Assembly: GCA_002382755.1 (NCBI GenBank) | Contig: DFZT01000084.1 | Location: 1-25,399 of the forward strand | DNA: 25,399 bases | DNA from: Firmicutes bacterium UBA4049 | GTDB taxonomy: Bacteria > Bacillota > Desulfotomaculia > Desulfotomaculales > Nap2-2B | Reading direction: 5' to 3' | Shown: one piece after another, positions 8,308 through 16,084 of the stretch | How the letters are laid out: the number at the start of each line of letters is the position of its first letter | Position numbering within the stretch: position 1 is the stretch's first letter | Notes under the pieces: generated by a model | Told to the model about the DNA's origin: nothing | What the model saw: only the letters and a program-made list of their open reading frames with translations | The model's database searches: none | Position numbers and translations under genes: made by a program

Positions 8308-8832
8308 ATGATAATTAACAAGCCTGATTCCCATTTTATTTTTGTTTTCAATTCCGATCACGTAAATGGAAGGTACAATTATATAAATTTCCGGGGTAAA
8401 GCTCTGACAAACAAGGAATACCTGGAACACTGGGGCAAATTTGTCTCTTTCGGGAGTCCGAAAGAAATTGATGTCCTGGCAAGAACGCTGGACACTTACG
8501 TGGAACAGAAGATAATTCCCTGCATTAAGTATGACCGTTCACCGGTTAAAAACCTGGGCCTTACGGAATGCGTGCTTTGCGTATACTGCGACGACAGGCA
8601 GAGGGATGAAGTCTGGGCGATCTTAAAAGAGAGCGGCGTAATGATCAAAGCCTGGGTTTATGAAAGAGAAACTGTGGAGAAATGGTCTCCCGGCGGAGTG
8701 CTTCTCGAAAAGTGGATCGCTTCGCATAACCTGGATGAGTTTCAGGCCGAGCAGGTCAGGGAAGGAGCCCGTCAAAAGTTCGCTGAAATGTTCAAGTATC
8801 CTGAGTTGACTTTCCGAGGCATTGAACAATAG
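8308..8832 (+). CDS. uncharacterised protein with a Cys cluster
   Basis: 174 aa, soluble, not recognised with confidence. It has Cys72 and a Cys88-x2-Cys91-x2-Cys94 cluster in ECVLCVYCDD, which could bind a metal or hold a sulfur. The pattern GKFVSFGSPKEID, then IPCIKYDRSP, then VCVYCDDRQRDEVWAIL recalls the DUF1917 / putative phosphothreonine lyase-like family (GKW block, AK block, CVYTYD block), but this is memory of a motif order, not an alignment. It lies between the MoaD-like and E1-like genes, each gap under 50 bp, so it most likely works with them. It starts at an ATG with AAAAGGGTGG upstream. Confidence 0.6.
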   Translation: MIINKPDSHFIFVFNSDHVNGRYNYINFRGKALTNKEYLEHWGKFVSFGSPKEIDVLARTLDTYVEQKIIPCIKYDRSPVKNLGLTECVLCVYCDDRQRDEVWAILKESGVMIKAWVYERETVEKWSPGGVLLEKWIASHNLDEFQAEQVREGARQKFAEMFKYPELTFRGIEQ

Positions 8833-8850
8833 AGTCAGGGGGATAAAGGT

Positions 8851-9621
8851 GTGTCTGAAACCGGCCCGTTCTTAAGCGAAGAAGAAATGCAAAGATATAA
8901 AAGACAACTTATTTTGCCCGGGGTTGGTTTGGAAGGGCAAAAGAAAATTAAAGCGGCCGGGATTATGATCACGGGCGCCGGCGGGCTTGGCTCTCCGGTC
9001 GCTTATTACCTGGCAGCTGCCGGCGTTGGAAAAATGACTGTCGTGGACAGCGATCAGCTGGAGACCAGCAACTTAAACCGTCAGATCTTGCATAATTCGG
9101 ACAGGATCGGAATGTATAAAGCAGAATCGGCGAAACGCACAATTTCGTCTTTGAACCCCGAAGTTGAAGTGAAGATATGCTGCGACAGGCTGACTCCTGA
9201 AAATGCGGTGGAATTGATCGGCGAAAACGACCTGGTTGTTGACTGCACAGATAATTTTTCGACTCGTTTTATCCTGAACGAGGCCTGCTTGAGTACAAAA
9301 AAACCCCTCTTTTACGGTGCGGTCACAGGTATGGAAGGGCAGGTAATGACAATTCTGCCCGGGGCCGGGCCCTGCTACCGCTGCCTTTACCCGGAAGAAC
9401 CCAGGAACATGGTTAAACCTGCGCCGGTTATTGGTGTTCTGCCCGGAGTTATCGGACTGATTCAGGCCACGCAGGTCCTGAAATATATTCTTGGGCTGGG
9501 GGACTTGCTGGTCGGCAGACTTCTGGTCTATGACGCCATGTCCATGGAATTATCTGGCCTGCCCATTAAAAAAAGCCCCCGGTGCCCTACCTGCGGCAGT
9601 AATCCCGGCCGCGATTTTTAA
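8851..9621 (+). CDS. ThiF/MoeB/HesA-family E1-like adenylyltransferase
   Basis: 256 aa from a GTG start. Enzymes of this family adenylate the C-terminus of a ubiquitin-like sulfur carrier. Visible features are the nucleotide loop GAGGLGSP (residues 42-49), Asp66 and the NLNRQ stretch (74-78), VDCTDNFSTR (130-139), and a zinc site from Cys175, Cys178, Cys245 and Cys248. Relatives have a Cys in the crossover segment just before the AGV...G block (Cys184 in E. coli ThiF). Here that segment reads NMVKPAPVIGVLPG, with no Cys. It is presumably the partner of the MoaD-like protein encoded two genes upstream. Confidence 0.88.
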   Translation: MSETGPFLSEEEMQRYKRQLILPGVGLEGQKKIKAAGIMITGAGGLGSPVAYYLAAAGVGKMTVVDSDQLETSNLNRQILHNSDRIGMYKAESAKRTISSLNPEVEVKICCDRLTPENAVELIGENDLVVDCTDNFSTRFILNEACLSTKKPLFYGAVTGMEGQVMTILPGAGPCYRCLYPEEPRNMVKPAPVIGVLPGVIGLIQATQVLKYILGLGDLLVGRLLVYDAMSMELSGLPIKKSPRCPTCGSNPGRDF

Positions 9622-9649
9622 TTAATATTTATTAAGAAGTTATAAAAAT

Positions 9650-9696
9650 GTTCCCTCCGCAATAAAGTGTCAGTGGACATGTTTTTAGGAGGGAAC
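9650..9696 (+). promoter_or_regulatory. hairpin sequestering the spoIIM ribosome binding site
   Basis: GTTCCCTCC at 9650-9658 pairs perfectly with GGAGGGAAC at 9688-9696, which contains the Shine-Dalgarno of spoIIM (ATG at 9702). The 29-nt loop can form an inner TGTC-AGTG-GACA hairpin (about 9669-9680). There is no T-run after it, so it is not a terminator. It would mask the ribosome binding site in the closed state. Confidence 0.65.
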
Positions 9697-9701
9697 GGAT
9701 A

Positions 9702-10343
9702 ATGTGGAACGCCTGGGCGGTCTTCTGGAAGAACTGCTGGAGACAGAACTGGCCGCAGTACATGCTGGTGCTGGCAGTTTTCCTGGCCGGCGCGGCGTTC
9801 GGGGCCTTGGGCGTCAATCACCTACCCGTAGGCCAGTTTGAGGAACTCAGCAAACATGTTCAGACATACGTCGCCCAGGTCGGCCAGCTGTCGGCCAACC
9901 CGGCCGGCGCTGTACGCGGCAAAGTCTTTGAAGACATCCTTGTCATCGGCCTGTTATATATTTTTGGCCTTACCTTCGTCGGAATTCCTTTTATCCTTGC
10001 CTTGATCTTCATGCGCGGTTTTATTCTCGGTTTTGCGGTCTCTTTTCTAACCCAAAGCATGGCTGTAAACGGCGTTCTGCTGGCTGCTGTTTCCATCCTT
10101 CCTCAAAATCTGCTTTACCTGCCTGCCCTTCTCTTCGGCGGTACAGCTTCAATGTCTTTTGCCCTGCTATCGCTGCGAAGGTATACGAACTTCAGGATCA
10201 GGCTGCTCAGCTGCCTGGTCGGCTATACTGCGATCATGGCGGTTGTTCTGGCTGCCGCTGTTTCCGCCGGCCTTGTTGAAATTTATTTCACGCCCTGGCT
10301 GACCGGAGTCAGCGCCCCGTTAATTGAAACACCTGTTTTGTAA
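9702..10343 (+). CDS. spoIIM: stage II sporulation protein M (SpoIIM)
   Basis: 213 aa, essentially the length of B. subtilis SpoIIM (214). Integral membrane protein of the SpoIIDMP complex that drives engulfment and peptidoglycan remodelling in the mother cell. An N-terminal helix (about 19-37) is followed by an extracytoplasmic loop and four or five further helices. GIPFILALIFMRGFILGFAVSF and the SILPQNLLYLPALLFGG stretch are typical of the family. The ATG has an AGGAGGGAA ribosome binding site 8 nt upstream, buried in a perfect hairpin. The gene is separated from spoIID/spoIIP, as in most genomes. Confidence 0.9.
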   Translation: MWNAWAVFWKNCWRQNWPQYMLVLAVFLAGAAFGALGVNHLPVGQFEELSKHVQTYVAQVGQLSANPAGAVRGKVFEDILVIGLLYIFGLTFVGIPFILALIFMRGFILGFAVSFLTQSMAVNGVLLAAVSILPQNLLYLPALLFGGTASMSFALLSLRRYTNFRIRLLSCLVGYTAIMAVVLAAAVSAGLVEIYFTPWLTGVSAPLIETPVL

Positions 10344-10358
10344 CAGAATATACTCTAA

Positions 10359-10423
10359 CCGGCCTTTAACTAAAGGAAAAGTTATCTATTTGTAGAATAG
10401 CTCTATTAAGTTAAAAAGGCCGG
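10359..10423 (+). promoter_or_regulatory. long leader hairpin abutting the ribosome binding site of the DUF362 gene
   Basis: CCGGCCTTTAACT at 10359-10371 pairs with AGTTAAA-AA-GGCCGG at 10409-10423, a 13-bp stem with a two-base bulge. An inner hairpin CTATT/AATAG lies at 10386-10400. The GG that ends the stem is the first part of the GGAGGAGG ribosome binding site. No T-run follows. Confidence 0.55.
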
Positions 10424-10437
10424 GAGGAGGAGAAAAA

Positions 10438-11553
10438 ATGGTTCCGGTTTACTTTACTGATTTAAGGGCCAGGCATGGTAATAACCTTCTTGATAAACTG
10501 GCCAAACTGTTTAAGCGGGCAGGTTTTGAGGGGCTGATCTCCGAAGATGATCTGGTTGCCGTAAAGCTTCATTTCGGGGAGAAGGGCAACACGGGTTACC
10601 TCAATCCGCTTTTTGTCCGCAGTATAGTCGATCAGGTTAAAAAACTGGGCGGGAAACCTTTTCTTACAGATACAAACACGCTTTACGCGGGCTGCAGGGC
10701 TAATTCCATAGATCACCTGCAGACCGCAATTGAAAATGGATTTGCTTATGCGGTAACAACCGCCCCTTTGATTATTGCCGACGGTTTGGACGGCAAGGAT
10801 TACATCAGCGTGCCGGTTAATCTGAAATATTTCAAAGAAGTAAAAATCGGCTCGGCTATTTGCCATGCTGACGTTATGATTGCCCTCAGCCATTTTAAAG
10901 GCCATATGCTGTGCGGTTTTGGCGGCGTTCTAAAAAACCTGGGGATGGGCTGCGGTTCCAGAGCAGGAAAACTGGCCATGCATTCCGATATTACGCCGCT
11001 GGTCAGAAGCGAAAGGTGCACCGGCTGCGGACAATGCGCTTCCTGGTGCCCGGGACAGGCAATTACGCTGGAAGATTCGAAAGAAAACAAAAAAACGGCG
11101 GTTCTGGATAAAAAGAAATGTATAGGCTGCGGGGAATGTACGATAACCTGCCGGTTTCGGGCGATTGATGTCAACTGGAAAACAGAGCCCGGCGTGATCC
11201 AGGAAAAGATTGTCGAATACGCGGCCGGGGCTCTGAAAAATAAGCAGGGCAAGGCCGGGTTCATCAACTTCGTAATCAATGTCACCCCGGACTGCGATTG
11301 TTCAAGCTGGACGGATGCGTCAATAGTTCGGGATATCGGTATCCTTGCTTCAACAGATCCGGTAGCCCTGGACACGGCCTGTGTTGATCTGGTCAACCAG
11401 GAGAAAGCGTTGCCCGGCTCGGCGCTTAACGGAAAGGAAGATGTCCGGGATAAGTTCCGCGCTGTTTACCCGGGAATCAACTGGCAGTACCAGCTGGATT
11501 ACGCGGAACGGATCGGGCTGGGAACAAGAAATTACGAACTGGTTAAAATTTAA
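10438..11553 (+). CDS. DUF362 protein with two 4Fe-4S ferredoxin motifs
   Basis: 371 aa. An N-terminal DUF362 domain (KLHFGEKGNTGYLNP, SHFKGHMLCGFGGVLKNLGMGCG) is followed by two 4Fe-4S motifs, Cys194/197/200/204 and Cys228/231/234/238. A second DUF362 block follows, ending in STDPVALDTACVDLVNQ. Such proteins are widespread in anaerobes and presumably transfer electrons; no substrate is established. The ATG has an excellent GGAGGAGG site behind a leader hairpin. xerD follows 13 bp later, so the two are probably cotranscribed. Confidence 0.9.
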   Translation: MVPVYFTDLRARHGNNLLDKLAKLFKRAGFEGLISEDDLVAVKLHFGEKGNTGYLNPLFVRSIVDQVKKLGGKPFLTDTNTLYAGCRANSIDHLQTAIENGFAYAVTTAPLIIADGLDGKDYISVPVNLKYFKEVKIGSAICHADVMIALSHFKGHMLCGFGGVLKNLGMGCGSRAGKLAMHSDITPLVRSERCTGCGQCASWCPGQAITLEDSKENKKTAVLDKKKCIGCGECTITCRFRAIDVNWKTEPGVIQEKIVEYAAGALKNKQGKAGFINFVINVTPDCDCSSWTDASIVRDIGILASTDPVALDTACVDLVNQEKALPGSALNGKEDVRDKFRAVYPGINWQYQLDYAERIGLGTRNYELVKI

Positions 11554-11566
11554 CGGGTGATTTTAG

Positions 11567-12457
11567 TTGGAATTTTTAATCGAAAATTTTCTCAACCACC
11601 TTTTAATAGAAAGAGGTCTGTCGGAGAATACGCTTGTTTCTTACCGCTTCGACCTTCAGCTTTTTGATCTGTACTGTAAAAATCATGGCCGGGACCCGCT
11701 GGGGGAAAATAACCGCCAGGCGGTGACGCATTACCTTCTGGGGCAAAAAAAAATGGGCTTGGCGCCTGCTACCATAGCACGCCGGCTTTCTGCGCTGAGA
11801 AGGTTTTACCATTTCCTGCTGACCGAAAACATGCTCTCGATCGATCCGACGGCTAACCTTGAATCTACCGGCTCTCCGCAGCGGCTGCCCCGTTTCCTGA
11901 CTAACGCCGAAGTGGATACGCTGCTCGCTCAGCCGCCTGCTTTTAAACCTGTCGGTGTCAGGGACAAGGCCATGCTCGAGCTTCTATACGCTACGGGGAT
12001 CCGGGTCTCGGAGCTTGTTTCCCTGGACCTGGACAGGGTAAATTTAACCCACAGTTTTATTATCTGTTTCGGGAAGGGCGCCCGGGAGAGGATGGTTCCC
12101 TTCGGGAGCGCCGCCCACCAAAGCCTTTCCGGGTATCTTTCCGGGAGCAGGACAAAACTTGCCAGGGGGAAGCTGACTTCGGCTTTTTTCCTTAACAGCC
12201 GGGGGGACAGGATGACAAGGCAGGGTTTCTGGAAAATTATCAAAAAGTATGCCAGGCAGGGCAACATAAACAAGGAAGTCACACCGCACACATTGCGCCA
12301 CTCATTTGCCACCCACCTGCTGGAAAACGGGGCCGATTTGAGATCGGTGCAGGAACTTCTCGGACATGCGGATATAAGCTCCACCCAGATTTATACGCAT
12401 GTAACCAGGGCGAGGCTGAAAGAGATCTACGACAGGGTTCATCCCAGGGCGTACTAG
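11567..12457 (+). CDS. xerD: tyrosine recombinase XerD
   Basis: 296 aa, a standard XerD length, from a TTG start with GGGTGA 5 nt upstream. An N-terminal SAM-like core-binding domain (about 1-90) is followed by the catalytic domain with Arg146 (TGIRVSEL), Lys170, His241-x-x-Arg244 (HTLRHSF), His267 (LLGHADI) and nucleophile Tyr276 (QIYTHV). It resolves chromosome dimers at dif together with XerC. The deoB neighbour argues for the housekeeping recombinase over a mobile-element integrase; the xerD-deoB-pdp order is common in Bacillota. Confidence 0.93.
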   Translation: MEFLIENFLNHLLIERGLSENTLVSYRFDLQLFDLYCKNHGRDPLGENNRQAVTHYLLGQKKMGLAPATIARRLSALRRFYHFLLTENMLSIDPTANLESTGSPQRLPRFLTNAEVDTLLAQPPAFKPVGVRDKAMLELLYATGIRVSELVSLDLDRVNLTHSFIICFGKGARERMVPFGSAAHQSLSGYLSGSRTKLARGKLTSAFFLNSRGDRMTRQGFWKIIKKYARQGNINKEVTPHTLRHSFATHLLENGADLRSVQELLGHADISSTQIYTHVTRARLKEIYDRVHPRAY

Positions 12458-12486
12458 GAACAACCCTTCAGGAGGCGGATTCTTCT

Positions 12487-13668
12487 ATGACAGAAAAAAT
12501 AAGCAGGGTGACTCTGATTGTCCTGGACAGCGCCGGGGTGGGCGCCCTGCCTGATGCGGACAAGTACGGCGATGAGGGAAGCAATACTTTCTTTCACTGC
12601 GCTAAAGAAACAGGAGGCTTATATTTGCCCAACCTGGCCAGGCTTGGCCTGGGCAATATAATCAAACTTCCCGGGGTCCCTCCGGCTGACCAGCCTGCAG
12701 GGGCTTACGGCAAAATGGCCGAACTGTCGCCGGGGAAAGACACTATTACCGGACACTGGGAAATTGCCGGGCTTATTCTGGACAAGCCTTTTCCCCTTTA
12801 CCCGGACGGATTTCCTCCCGAACTTGTCAATGCGTTTGTACAGCGGATCGGGCGGCCGGTACTGGGCAACAAGCCCGCTTCCGGGACGGTAATTATTGAG
12901 GAACTGGGTCCGGAGCACATCCGCACGGGATACCCGATAGTCTATACGTCGGCGGATAGCGTTTTTCAGATTGCCGCCCATGAAGAGGTTATTCCGCTGG
13001 AAGAACTGTACCGGATGTGCGGTACCGCCCGGGAACTGCTTTGCGGTGAGCACGCTGTGGGCAGGGTTATCGCGCGGCCTTTTGCCGGGCAGCCGGGAGG
13101 TTTTTACAGAACTGCGGACCGTCATGACTACTCGCTGTCTCCTACCGGGACAACCCTGCTGGATCTGCTGGTCGAAAGGGGTCTGGCCGTCCTGGCGGTA
13201 GGCAAAATTGAGGATATCTTTGCAGGAAAAGGCATCACCGGGGCAGTACATACGGTAAATAACATGGACGGGGTTGATCAAACCATCAAGATGATGCAGG
13301 GGAGCGAGCGGGGCCTGATCTTCACAAACCTGGTCGACTTTGATATGGTTTACGGCCACCGCAACGACGTACGCGGGTATGCGGACGCGCTGGAAGCCTT
13401 TGACAGGCGGCTTCCGGAAATAATCGGCTGCCTGCGGAGCGACGAGGCGCTGATCATCACGGCTGACCATGGCTGCGATCCAACCACTCCGGGAACCGAT
13501 CATACACGCGAGTATGTCCCCCTGCTGGCGGCCGGGGCTCCCGTTTTGCCGGGGATTAACCTGGGCACAAGGGAAACTTTCGCCGATCTTGCGGCTTCCA
13601 TTGCGGAAATGTTCGGGTTTAGCATGTCTTCGGGCCGGAGCTTTGCAGGGCGGATATTAAATTTATAA
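12487..13668 (+). CDS. deoB: phosphopentomutase
   Basis: 393 aa (B. subtilis about 394). Interconverts ribose/deoxyribose 1-phosphate and 5-phosphate in nucleoside salvage. Alkaline phosphatase-superfamily metal ligands and active site are visible: Asp14 in [26 protein letters not shown] with the phospho-acceptor Thr86, the cap domain in the middle, and [19 protein letters not shown] near the C-terminus. A GGAGG ribosome binding site precedes the ATG. pdp lies 18 bp downstream, and together they degrade pyrimidine nucleosides. Confidence 0.97.
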   Translation: MTEKISRVTLIVLDSAGVGALPDADKYGDEGSNTFFHCAKETGGLYLPNLARLGLGNIIKLPGVPPADQPAGAYGKMAELSPGKDTITGHWEIAGLILDKPFPLYPDGFPPELVNAFVQRIGRPVLGNKPASGTVIIEELGPEHIRTGYPIVYTSADSVFQIAAHEEVIPLEELYRMCGTARELLCGEHAVGRVIARPFAGQPGGFYRTADRHDYSLSPTGTTLLDLLVERGLAVLAVGKIEDIFAGKGITGAVHTVNNMDGVDQTIKMMQGSERGLIFTNLVDFDMVYGHRNDVRGYADALEAFDRRLPEIIGCLRSDEALIITADHGCDPTTPGTDHTREYVPLLAAGAPVLPGINLGTRETFADLAASIAEMFGFSMSSGRSFAGRILNL

Positions 13669-13686
13669 AAGAAAGGCGAATTCTTT

Positions 13687-14985
13687 ATGTACGATCTGAT
13701 TGCAAAAAAACGCGACGGCCTGGAAATTTCGCCGGAAGAAATGGCCTACTTTGTCCGCGGCTATACAAAAGGCGCCATTCCGGACTACCAGGCGGCCGCT
13801 TTTTTGATGGCGGTCTACTTTAAAGGACTTAACTCCGGCGAGACTGCCGCTTTAACCCGCCTGATGGCTGAATCCGGAGAAAGAATAGACCTTTCGGGCA
13901 TTCCTGGTTTAAAGGCGGACAAACACAGCACCGGCGGGGTTGGGGATAAAACAACCCTTGTACTTGCGCCGCTCGTTGCAGCGGCGGGCGTACCAGTAGC
14001 AAAACTGTCAGGGCGCGGCCTCGGGTATACCGGGGGGACCGTCGATAAGCTGGAGTCTATTCCCGGTTTTCAAACTGCCCTTGACCGGGAATCCTTTGTC
14101 CGCCAGGTCAAAGAAATCGGCGTGGCCGTTTCATCACAGTCCCGGGATATTGTTCCCGCCGACCGGAAGATCTACGCTCTGCGAAACGCAACAGCCACTG
14201 AACCCTCTATCCCGCTGATTGCTTCCAGCATCATGAGCAAGAAGATAGCCGCCGGGGCGGATGCGATTATCCTTGATGTAAAGGTTGGCAACGGGGCGCT
14301 TTTGCCTTTAAAAGAAGACACCTGCGAGCTTGCCAGGCTGATGGTTGCCATCGGGCGGGCGCTTGGGCGGATCACCACAGCCGTGATTACAGACATGAAC
14401 CAGCCTTTGGGTTATGCCGTGGGCAACTCTCTGGAAGTGCGGGAGGCGATTGAGGCGCTGCGGGGTGAAGGTCCGCCCGACCTCGAAGAGCTCTGCCTTG
14501 CCCTTGGCTCCAGGATGGTCCTTTTGGCGGGCAGGGCCGCCGGGATAAAGGAAGCCGAACAAAGGCTCTCCGTACTCTTAAAAGACGGCAGCGCTTTGTT
14601 AAAGTTCAAAGAATTAATCAGGGCGCAGGGCGGCGATCCTGAAATTGCAGAACATCCGGAAAAGCTGCCTGCCGCTTCGGGTGAGGAGAAAATTCTCTCC
14701 AGCCGGGAGGGTTTTGTGCGGGGGATTGAGACGAAAGACATCGGCCGCGCGGCCGTGCTGCTTGGGGCCGGGAGAAGAACCTCCGAAAGCAAGATCGATC
14801 ACAGCGCGGGAATTATCCTGCATAAAAAAATCGGCGATCCGGTCAGCAGGGGTGAGGCGCTGGCCACACTTTACCTGAATCAAAAGCGCAGCCTTGAGGA
14901 AGCTCACTTCTTAGTCCAAAACTCCTTCCAGGTAGGGCGGGAAAGGCCTTCCCGCAGCCGGCTGCTGCTTGATGACACCTTCTGA
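13687..14985 (+). CDS. pdp: pyrimidine-nucleoside phosphorylase
   Basis: 432 aa, close to the 433 of typical Bacillota enzymes. Cleaves uridine, deoxyuridine and thymidine with phosphate to base and pentose 1-phosphate, the substrate of DeoB. The phosphate-binding loop KHSTGGVGDK (79-88) and the LSGRGLGYTGGTVDKLESI block are intact. The C-terminal domain (about 345-432) includes KIGDPVSRGEALATLY. The last 82 bp overlap the convergent rsgI gene, and the final codons lie inside the first unit of a 21-bp tandem repeat, so the tail SRSRLLLDDTF may have been shaped by that repeat. Confidence 0.97.
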   Translation: MYDLIAKKRDGLEISPEEMAYFVRGYTKGAIPDYQAAAFLMAVYFKGLNSGETAALTRLMAESGERIDLSGIPGLKADKHSTGGVGDKTTLVLAPLVAAAGVPVAKLSGRGLGYTGGTVDKLESIPGFQTALDRESFVRQVKEIGVAVSSQSRDIVPADRKIYALRNATATEPSIPLIASSIMSKKIAAGADAIILDVKVGNGALLPLKEDTCELARLMVAIGRALGRITTAVITDMNQPLGYAVGNSLEVREAIEALRGEGPPDLEELCLALGSRMVLLAGRAAGIKEAEQRLSVLLKDGSALLKFKELIRAQGGDPEIAEHPEKLPAASGEEKILSSREGFVRGIETKDIGRAAVLLGAGRRTSESKIDHSAGIILHKKIGDPVSRGEALATLYLNQKRSLEEAHFLVQNSFQVGRERPSRSRLLLDDTF

Positions 14986-16067
14986 TCTTTTAGTGACGCC
15001 TTCCGATCTCCTGATGACGCCTTCCGATCTTTTAATGACGCCTTCCGATCTCCTGATGATTCCTTCTGATCCTCTTTCCCGTCCTGATTCTTTTTCCGGT
15101 CGTGTTTGCCGGAGATGGCGCCATTGTTTGCCGGGGCTGAATACACTTTTTTACCGACAGTCTCATTCCCGCCTGTTTGTTCTGCCTGCTGATCAGCGTC
15201 ATCAGAGTCATGTTTTTTACTTATTTCTGATTTTTTCTTCTCCAAATGCTGTTGTCTTAATTTTTCAGCCGTTTGTTTTTGTAATGGCTTGGTGACCATA
15301 ACGAAATGTCTTGTGCCGTTGTTTGGCTCTGAAAAGGTCTTTTCCAGATTTATCTCGTGCTTTGCTTCAATATCCGCCAGTTTTTGTCTTTTTATTTCCT
15401 GCAGGGTGATTTTCTTGCCTTCTTTTTTTGCCGCCTCCTGCAGAATATACCTTCCCAGGGAGATTTTCTTTTCCCCGGCTTCCTGGTGGCTTTTCGGGCC
15501 TGCGGCGGAGGCTATGATTTTGGCCTGAACCCCGTCCCGGCTTAAAACATGATTGGCCAGCCCGGCAATTTCTTTAGCGGTGACTTTTTGCGAAGCCCTG
15601 TTCTTTACGGGTGAAACCGCTACAAGGAGCGTCTCTTTGGGTGATGAAACGAGGTATCCGTCTGTACGGGCCTGGGTTAAGATAGTTTTTACTGCCCGGT
15701 CAACCGGCTGCCCTTTTATGTTTGCCTTCTTCAGTATTTTTTCGGCATCCTTATCAAACGCCTCAACGCTGACCACTTCATTAAAGCGGTTCAAGCCTAT
15801 TTCCAGGCTCGAATTAAAGTCCAGGGAGACGTAAGTGACCGCCTGGGCTATGTTTGTCTGGTAAAACAGGCAGCAGAAGGCGAGCAGGCACATACTCGCG
15901 GCCAAAAGGAGAATCCGTTTAAAACCGGCCGCTCCGGAGGGAAGAAAAATTTCCTCTCCTGCCCGGGCTTTTCCGGAAGAACGGACGTGCCTGAACATGC
16001 CGTCAGGGGTCAGGACGAGGCAGTCGTCATTTTCTTTTTTTAAGATTAGTCCCTTTTGACTGTTCAA
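14904..16067 (-). CDS. rsgI: RsgI-like anti-sigma factor
   Basis: 387 aa from a TTG at 16067, 17 nt after the sigI stop, with GGGAG upstream. RsgI proteins bind SigI in the cytoplasm and sense signals outside. The cytoplasmic anti-sigma domain covers residues 1-48, one membrane helix about 51-69, then the conserved YVSLDFNSSLEIGLNRF segment and a large outside domain. Relatives are cut at an Asn-Pro in this segment; here it is Asn85-Ser86. The distal part (about 200-387) is Lys/Glu/Ser-rich and low-complexity, without a carbohydrate-binding module, and ends in 7-residue repeats (KASLKDR/KASSGDR) encoded by 21-bp DNA repeats. The 3' end overlaps pdp. Confidence 0.85.
   Translation of the reverse strand: MNSQKGLILKKENDDCLVLTPDGMFRHVRSSGKARAGEEIFLPSGAAGFKRILLLAASMCLLAFCCLFYQTNIAQAVTYVSLDFNSSLEIGLNRFNEVVSVEAFDKDAEKILKKANIKGQPVDRAVKTILTQARTDGYLVSSPKETLLVAVSPVKNRASQKVTAKEIAGLANHVLSRDGVQAKIIASAAGPKSHQEAGEKKISLGRYILQEAAKKEGKKITLQEIKRQKLADIEAKHEINLEKTFSEPNNGTRHFVMVTKPLQKQTAEKLRQQHLEKKKSEISKKHDSDDADQQAEQTGGNETVGKKVYSAPANNGAISGKHDRKKNQDGKEDQKESSGDRKASLKDRKASSGDRKASLKDQKVSSSSSRLREGLSRPTWKEFWTKK
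14969..15073. repeat. five tandem 21-bp repeats across the pdp/rsgI convergent overlap
   Basis: Units start at 14969, 14990, 15011, 15032 and 15053. Three middle units share the core TGACGCCTTCCGATCT; the outer two are more diverged. Bases before the core alternate (CTGA versus TTAG/TTAA), giving a 42-bp higher-order period. On the minus strand the units encode seven-residue repeats of RsgI. On the plus strand the first unit encodes the pdp C-terminus and its stop. Confidence 0.9.
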
Positions 16068-16084
16068 GGCAACTTTTGCTCCCT

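Noticed and set aside
10800..11396. Open frame antisense to the DUF362 gene
   Set aside because: The sense strand carries clear ferredoxin motifs; the antisense frame has no family features.
12619..13503. Long open frame antisense to deoB
   Set aside because: It is an open frame opposite a highly conserved gene, lacks a ribosome binding site and has an unnatural composition; a shadow of deoB codon use.
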